Below, piece by piece: positions 6,982 to 10,756 of a stretch of 10,756 bases of DNA. Origin of the DNA: a bacterium UBP18_UBA7526. GTDB lineage: Bacteria > UBP18 > UBA7526. The position numbers were made by a program, and so were the translations under genes. The stretch covers positions 42,571 to 53,326 of the forward strand of contig DLMW01000048.1 in NCBI GenBank assembly GCA_002478245.1, given 5' to 3'. How positions within the stretch are numbered: position 1 is the first letter of the stretch; each line of letters begins with the position of its first letter. The notes under the pieces were generated by a model. The model was given only the letters and a program-made list of their open reading frames with translations, did not search any database and was not told the origin of the DNA.

Positions 6982-7805
6982 GGGTCATCGTTGCTAAGGG
7001 ATCCGGTTTCTGCTTCGGGGTAAAGAGGGCTCTGGGGATGGTAGAGAAGGCGCTAGAGGCTGGCGAGGGGCCATTCTATATCCTGGGTCCTTTAATCCAT
7101 AATCCCCAGGTAGTAGAGAGACTAGCCCAAAAGGGGCTTAAGGTAATAGATAGTTTAAAGGGGATTAAGACCGGAACCTTCATTATCCCTTCCCATGGCT
7201 TACCACCTAGCACCATTGAGCTAGCTAGAAGAAAGAGACTAAAGGTTATCGATGCCACCTGCCCCTATGTAAAGAGGGCCCAGGAAAGGGCGCAGGAGTT
7301 GGAAGGAAAAGGCTATCGGCTGGTCATCGTAGGAGACTGGGGCCATCCCGAGGTAGAGAGTATGGCCTCGGAAAAGAGCATCATCCTCCAGAGGCCTTCC
7401 CAGGTAGAGAGAATAGGGTCCTACCCCAGAATGGGGGTAGTGGCCCAGACCACCCAATCCCTAGAGAGTTTCCAGGGGATTGTCAAGAGATTGGGAAAAA
7501 AGACAGAGGAACTTAAGGTCTATACCACCATCTGCCGTGCCGTCTCCCGACAACAGAAGTCTACCAGGGAGTTAGCAAGGAGGGTGGAACTTATGCTCAT
7601 TGTTGGGGGAAGGAATAGCGCCAATACCAAGAGACTCTTCCAGATCAGCAAAGGATTTACCGAAACCTATCACATCGAGAAAGCATCCGAAATAGATAAA
7701 GGATGGCTGGGGAATAAGAAGATAGTCGGGATTAGTGCTGGGGCCTCAACCCCAGAGTGGCTCATAGAAGAGGTGGTAAGTAAGGTAAAGGCTTATGGCG
7801 ACTAA
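6978..7805 (+). CDS. ispH: 4-hydroxy-3-methylbut-2-enyl diphosphate reductase
   Basis: This iron-sulfur enzyme catalyses the last MEP-pathway step, giving isopentenyl and dimethylallyl diphosphate. In 275 residues the three Fe-S cysteines are present: C12 in SGFCFGVKRA, C95 in DATCPYVKR and C186 in TTICRAVSRQQ. The substrate-binding histidines H41 (GPLIHN), H73 (PSHG) and H123 (GHPEVE) and the catalytic glutamate E125 are visible, as are VGGRNSANT (209-217) and SAGASTPEW (253-261). Small departures from the usual consensus are PSHGL where RSHGV is common and TICRAV where TIC.AT is common; neither removes a ligand. The GTG start overlaps the upstream TGA by four bases, and the 3' end overlaps rpsA by 11 bases. 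In some Clostridia IspH is fused to S1; here they are separate frames. Confidence 0.96.
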   Translation: MRVIVAKGSGFCFGVKRALGMVEKALEAGEGPFYILGPLIHNPQVVERLAQKGLKVIDSLKGIKTGTFIIPSHGLPPSTIELARRKRLKVIDATCPYVKRAQERAQELEGKGYRLVIVGDWGHPEVESMASEKSIILQRPSQVERIGSYPRMGVVAQTTQSLESFQGIVKRLGKKTEELKVYTTICRAVSRQQKSTRELARRVELMLIVGGRNSANTKRLFQISKGFTETYHIEKASEIDKGWLGNKKIVGISAGASTPEWLIEEVVSKVKAYGD

Positions 7806-9429
7806 GAAAGAACTCAAGCAATTGTATGACCAATCCTTTGCCCAGGATGCGATCTACCCAGGCCAGATAGTAGAGGGGAAGGTCGTTCAGGTCCAGAATG
7901 ATGGAGTCTTAGTCGATATTGGCTATAAGGTGGAGGGGATCATCCCCAAAAGGGAATTCAAGGAACCTCCCAAAGCTGGGGAGAAGTTTCCCGTCTATAT
8001 TGTGAAGAAAGAAGAAGGGGGGCTTCTCCGCCTCTCTAAGAAGCGGGCAGAAGAGACCATTCTCTGGGAGAATCTAAACCAGGCTTTTGAGAAGAAGAAG
8101 ACCCTGGAAGGGGTAGTGAGACGCAGGATTAAGGGAGGACTCATGGTCGATGTTGGTCGGGAAGGATTCCTTCCCGGTTCCCACCTCGATCTCTTTCCCA
8201 GATATAATCTGGAAGGGTTTATGGGAAAGAGGATCAAGGTAAGGATTATTAAGTTAGACCAAAAGAGAAAGAATATAGTCCTCTCGCGCCGGGTGATCTT
8301 AGAAGAGGAGAAAGCGAAAGCAAAGGAGAGGATCTTCTCTCAAGTCCAGGTGGGGGATATTCTAAAAGGGAGAGTAAAGAGCCTGACCAGCTTTGGGGCC
8401 TTCATCGATCTAGGGGGATTCGATGGCCTGGTCCATATCAAGGACATCTCCTACGCCCACCTGAAGCATCCCTCAGAGCTTTTATCCATTGGGGAAGAGG
8501 TGGAGGCCATGGTCCTTTCCCTCGATGGAGAGAAGGAGAAGGTCTCTTTGGGGATGAAGCAACTTAAGAAAGACCCTTGGGAGGGAGTGGAGAAGAGGTA
8601 TCCTCCAGGCTCTATCGTAGAAGGCAGGGTCGCTACCCTGACCGATTATGGGGCCTTCGTAGAGTTGGAAGAGGGTTTGGAAGGGCTCCTGCATGTCTCG
8701 CGTATCTCGCCTTGCGGCTATCTGGAGCATCCCTCCCATCTCCTTAAGATAGGGGAGAGGATCAGGGTGAGGGTATTGAAGGTCGACTCCCAGAACCAGA
8801 GGATGACCCTGGATCGAAGAAGCCTCTTATGGGAGGAGATGGAGAAGAGGTATCCTATAGGCTCTAAGGTAAAGGGTAGGATAACCGGGATTACCAGATT
8901 CGGGGCCTTCTTGAAAATAGAAGAAGGCCTAGAAGGTCTCATCCACATCTCTGATCTATCCTGGGAGGAAAGGGTCTCCCATCCCTCAAGGATAGTAAAG
9001 GAAGGGGAGGAGTATGAGGCCCTAGTATTGGATATCAGACCAGAGGAAGAGAAGATCTCTCTTGGCCTGAAGCAGCTTACCCCGGACCCTCTTGAGAAGT
9101 TCAAGGAAGGGATGCATCTCAAGGTCAAGGTAATAGATATCGCCCCCTTCGGGGTCTTCGTGGAACTGGAGAAGGGGATAGAGGGATTGATCCACATCTC
9201 CCAGTTAGCGAAGCGGAGGGTGGAATCCTGTGAGGAGATCGTCTCCTTGGGAGAAGAGGTGATGGCCAAGATCATAAAAGTGGACAGGAGAGAAAGGAAG
9301 ATTGCCCTAAGCATCAGGGAATATCTCTTAGATAAGGAAGAAGAGGAGATGAGAGAATATCTGGGGAGTGGGAAGGAAGCCAAGACCAGTTTGGGAGATT
9401 TGATGAAACGAAGCGAAAGGAGGTCTTAA
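7795..9429 (+). CDS. rpsA: 30S ribosomal protein S1, six S1 domains
   Basis: S1 binds mRNA on the small ribosomal subunit and helps initiation on structured or weakly initiated messages. The 544-residue protein contains six S1/OB-fold RNA-binding repeats at roughly 21-84, 101-165, 185-254, 270-340, 355-425 and 438-508. Repeats 3-6 are the clearest, each carrying a FGAF/YGAF/FGVF-type core followed by GLVHI, GLLHV or GLIHI. Repeats 1-2 are more divergent, as expected for the ribosome-docking half. A charged tail follows. Six repeats match the proteobacterial-type long S1 rather than the four-repeat form of many Gram-positives. The ATG lies inside the ispH 3' end with only weak upstream sites (AAGGT at 7782-7786, AAAGG at 7787-7791), so translation is probably coupled to ispH. 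Repeats 4 and 5 share near-identical DNA at their N-terminal linkers. Confidence 0.97.
   Translation: MATKKELKQLYDQSFAQDAIYPGQIVEGKVVQVQNDGVLVDIGYKVEGIIPKREFKEPPKAGEKFPVYIVKKEEGGLLRLSKKRAEETILWENLNQAFEKKKTLEGVVRRRIKGGLMVDVGREGFLPGSHLDLFPRYNLEGFMGKRIKVRIIKLDQKRKNIVLSRRVILEEEKAKAKERIFSQVQVGDILKGRVKSLTSFGAFIDLGGFDGLVHIKDISYAHLKHPSELLSIGEEVEAMVLSLDGEKEKVSLGMKQLKKDPWEGVEKRYPPGSIVEGRVATLTDYGAFVELEEGLEGLLHVSRISPCGYLEHPSHLLKIGERIRVRVLKVDSQNQRMTLDRRSLLWEEMEKRYPIGSKVKGRITGITRFGAFLKIEEGLEGLIHISDLSWEERVSHPSRIVKEGEEYEALVLDIRPEEEKISLGLKQLTPDPLEKFKEGMHLKVKVIDIAPFGVFVELEKGIEGLIHISQLAKRRVESCEEIVSLGEEVMAKIIKVDRRERKIALSIREYLLDKEEEEMREYLGSGKEAKTSLGDLMKRSERRS
8588..8613 (+). repeat. Direct repeat copy 1 within rpsA (linker before S1 domain 4)
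   Basis: The 17 bases tggagaagaggtatcct followed by a 2-base difference and aggctct recur at 8840-8865, with 24 of 26 positions identical. The copies are 252 bases (84 codons) apart and in frame. This copy encodes EKRYPPGS. Confidence 0.75.
8840..8865 (+). repeat. Direct repeat copy 2 within rpsA (linker before S1 domain 5)
   Basis: This is the second copy of the 26-base repeat at 8588-8613. It encodes EKRYPIGS at the same position in the next S1 module. Confidence 0.75.
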
Positions 9430-9444
9430 GGAGGCGGATAAAAA

Positions 9445-10257
9445 ATGAGGAGATTAAGGGGAGGGGGGATGAGCCTACTTCTCATGGCAGTTGTTTCATT
9501 ACCTGCTATGGCTAAATGTGGTAATGCGGTGGTGGTAGATTCTGCCTTTCCAATGCCTGAAGGAAGGATGAAACTCTCTACCAAGATTAAATACGAGGCA
9601 GATCCGGGATTCTACAAATATACCCACTCCCTTACCCTGGCTTATGGGGTACGGGAACGGTTAGAAGTAGGGATTAGTCCCGAAGTTTATAAGGCCATCT
9701 GGGGAGAGGATGTCCATACTGGAGGAAAGAGGGTGGCTACCACTGGTAACCATGGAAGCGTCTCTAGTTTCGGTGACATCCGACTCTATGGAAAGTATCT
9801 TTTCTTTAAGGAGACCAGTCTCATTCCCGCTCTCTCTGCCAAGTACACCCTGAAGGTTCCTACCACTACCGACCATAAGGGCCTCTCTACTGGTGAAATC
9901 GATCACAAGATCGCCCTCATCGCCTCCAAGTTATGCGACAGGATAGAGCTCGACCTCAATCTGGCTTATACCTATGTAGGCGAGCCAGAGAGTAAGGTCT
10001 ATTCCCATGAGATCAGTGGCGCCTTTGCTTTCCAGTACGCCTTCACTAAGAGATTCATGGGGACTTGCGAATTGACCGGAAAGACAGATTATAAAAGAGA
10101 ACATCTCACCACTAAAGAGAGTATCTTCGATGGCTATCTGGGGGCCAAGTATAAAGCGGCCAAGGACTTTGAAGTAAAGGGAGCCTTGGGCACCAGATTG
10201 AGTGAGGCCGAGCCAGACTATTTAGGGATTCTTTCTCTTAGATGGTATTTCTTGTAA
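9445..10257 (+). CDS. Secreted outer-membrane beta-barrel protein, possibly MetA/phenol-degradation-like transporter family
   Basis: I do not recognise a specific function. The 270-residue protein starts with a signal peptide: basic MRRLR, a hydrophobic segment (about 9-20) and AMA before KCG, giving likely cleavage after residue 23. The Cys after the site does not sit in a lipobox. The mature part consists of alternating polar/hydrophobic segments typical of transmembrane beta strands, ending in the aromatic SLRWYFL strand expected for outer-membrane insertion. The segment FGDIRLYGKYLF (about 112-123), followed later by KVPTTTDHKGLSTGEIDHKI (about 138-157), resembles the 'G.GD......Y' and 'PTG...GLGTG..D' patterns of the Phenol_MetA_deg-like barrel family; this assignment is from memory of the pattern. 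AAGGAGG (9428-9434) precedes the ATG by 10 bases. It lies 15 bases after rpsA, so it is probably co-transcribed. Confidence 0.75.
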   Translation: MRRLRGGGMSLLLMAVVSLPAMAKCGNAVVVDSAFPMPEGRMKLSTKIKYEADPGFYKYTHSLTLAYGVRERLEVGISPEVYKAIWGEDVHTGGKRVATTGNHGSVSSFGDIRLYGKYLFFKETSLIPALSAKYTLKVPTTTDHKGLSTGEIDHKIALIASKLCDRIELDLNLAYTYVGEPESKVYSHEISGAFAFQYAFTKRFMGTCELTGKTDYKREHLTTKESIFDGYLGAKYKAAKDFEVKGALGTRLSEAEPDYLGILSLRWYFL

Positions 10258-10301
10258 ATTTCGAGCGTAAAGATCTGTCACTGGCTTAAGATGTTTTTGA
10301 T

Positions 10302-10307
10302 AGGAGG
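10302..10307 (+). promoter_or_regulatory. Shine-Dalgarno site of the PhoU-like gene
   Basis: AGGAGG lies 6 bases before the ATG at 10314 and supports this start for a gene that runs off the window. The 56-base gap before it shows no clear promoter or terminator hairpin. Confidence 0.75.
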
Positions 10308-10313
10308 TGAAAA

Positions 10314-10756
10314 ATGGTATTCAGGAGAAGGAGGGAGGAAGAGGTCCGAAGACTGATCGATGAGCACACCGCTAAGGTGGAGGAGGCGCTAAAGACCACG
10401 ATAGAAACGGTTAGTACCTATTTGAAAGGAGAGATAGATAAGGCAAAGAGCCTCGCTTACCAAACTCACCATATTGAATCGGAAGCAGACAAAAAAAGAA
10501 GAGAGGTTATTCAGCATCTCTATGAAGGGGCGTTCCTGCCCATCTGGCGAGGAGGATTGGTAAAATTTGCAGAAATGATGGATAAGATTGCTGACCATGC
10601 CGAATCCTCTTGTGACTTTCTTCTCTGCCAGAGACCCCAGATCCCCGCAGAATACAAGGAGAGAATCTTGGAAATGACCAAAGATTCTGTGGCCTGCTTC
10701 GGACCCTTGAAGGAAGCGGTCTCCAGCTTCTTTGAAGATTTTTCAGTTCTGAGGGC
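10314..10756 (+). CDS. DUF47 / PhoU-like phosphate transport regulator (partial, 3' end outside window)
   Basis: The frame is open from the ATG through the window end, giving the first 147 residues of a helical protein. HHIESEADKKRREV (52-65), EGAFLPIWRG (71-80) and EMMDKIADHAES (87-98) match the signature of the PhoU-divergent DUF47 family (ExxAD..RRE, G.FLP..R, D.IAD..E), in which acidic E/D clusters in the helices bind metals. Members are usually encoded next to a PiT-type low-affinity phosphate transporter and modulate its activity in the cytoplasm. A pit gene would therefore be expected just downstream, outside this window. The residue after the FLPxxR motif is glycine where aspartate is common. 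The family is fairly sure; the role is inferred. Confidence 0.83.
   Translation, partial: MVFRRRREEEVRRLIDEHTAKVEEALKTTIETVSTYLKGEIDKAKSLAYQTHHIESEADKKRREVIQHLYEGAFLPIWRGGLVKFAEMMDKIADHAESSCDFLLCQRPQIPAEYKERILEMTKDSVACFGPLKEAVSSFFEDFSVLR

Noticed and set aside
6978..7805. IspH as a degenerate or inactive copy because of variant PSHGL and TICRAV motifs.
   Set aside because: All three Fe-S cysteines, the three histidines and the catalytic glutamate are intact, and the length is normal.
8718..9383. 221-codon open frame on the - strand inside rpsA.
   Set aside because: It is antisense to conserved S1 domains 4-6, is serine-rich low-complexity when translated, and has no family resemblance.

Overview
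This window is a conserved bacterial housekeeping region. Every gene lies on the + strand and the genes are very tightly packed. No mobile element, CRISPR array, RNA gene, defence module or clear intrinsic terminator was seen. The six-domain ribosomal protein S1, the AroQ-type chorismate mutase/prephenate dehydratase and the MEP-pathway enzyme IspH show that it is bacterial. A signal-peptide-bearing beta-barrel protein near the right end points to a diderm (outer-membrane) cell. Arginine is mostly AGA/AGG, the proteins are rich in Lys, Glu and Arg, and the DAHP synthase has the same length as I recall for the Thermotoga enzyme, with metal ligands one residue off its numbering. These suggest, but do not prove, a thermophilic or deep-branching uncultured lineage. 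I cannot name the genus.

Layout. 1-99 is the 3' end of scpB (chromosome segregation). 100-236 is a short leader with a strong ribosome binding site before pheA. 237-5647 is an aromatic amino acid block: pheA (chorismate mutase/prephenate dehydratase), a HisC-like aminotransferase, aroF (type I-beta DAHP synthase), tyrA (prephenate dehydrogenase) and aroA (EPSP synthase). 5704-6981 encodes one polypeptide joining cytidylate kinase to a PlsC-type acyltransferase. 6978-9429 holds ispH and rpsA, overlapping by 11 bases. 9445-10257 encodes a secreted outer-membrane barrel of unknown substrate. 10314 to the end is the start of a PhoU-like (DUF47) protein, usually the partner of a PiT phosphate transporter.

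How the genes work together. AroF starts the shikimate pathway and AroA makes the immediate precursor of chorismate. PheA and TyrA split chorismate/prephenate toward phenylalanine and tyrosine, and the aminotransferase can supply the last step of both. The feedback-sensing domains visible are the ACT domain of PheA and the N-terminal domain of AroF; TyrA has none. The following genes (CMP kinase/acyltransferase, isoprenoid synthesis, S1) are unrelated in pathway, but as I recall this order (aro genes, cmk, ispH, rpsA) recurs in several bacterial phyla. Stop/start overlaps at hisC/aroF, tyrA/aroA, cmk-plsC/ispH and ispH/rpsA indicate co-transcription and translational coupling.

The window does not hold an obviously new system. 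The points most worth a second look are the Cmk-PlsC fusion, the uncharacterised outer-membrane barrel, the probable aromatic role of the HisC-like enzyme, and a near-identical DNA repeat inside rpsA.
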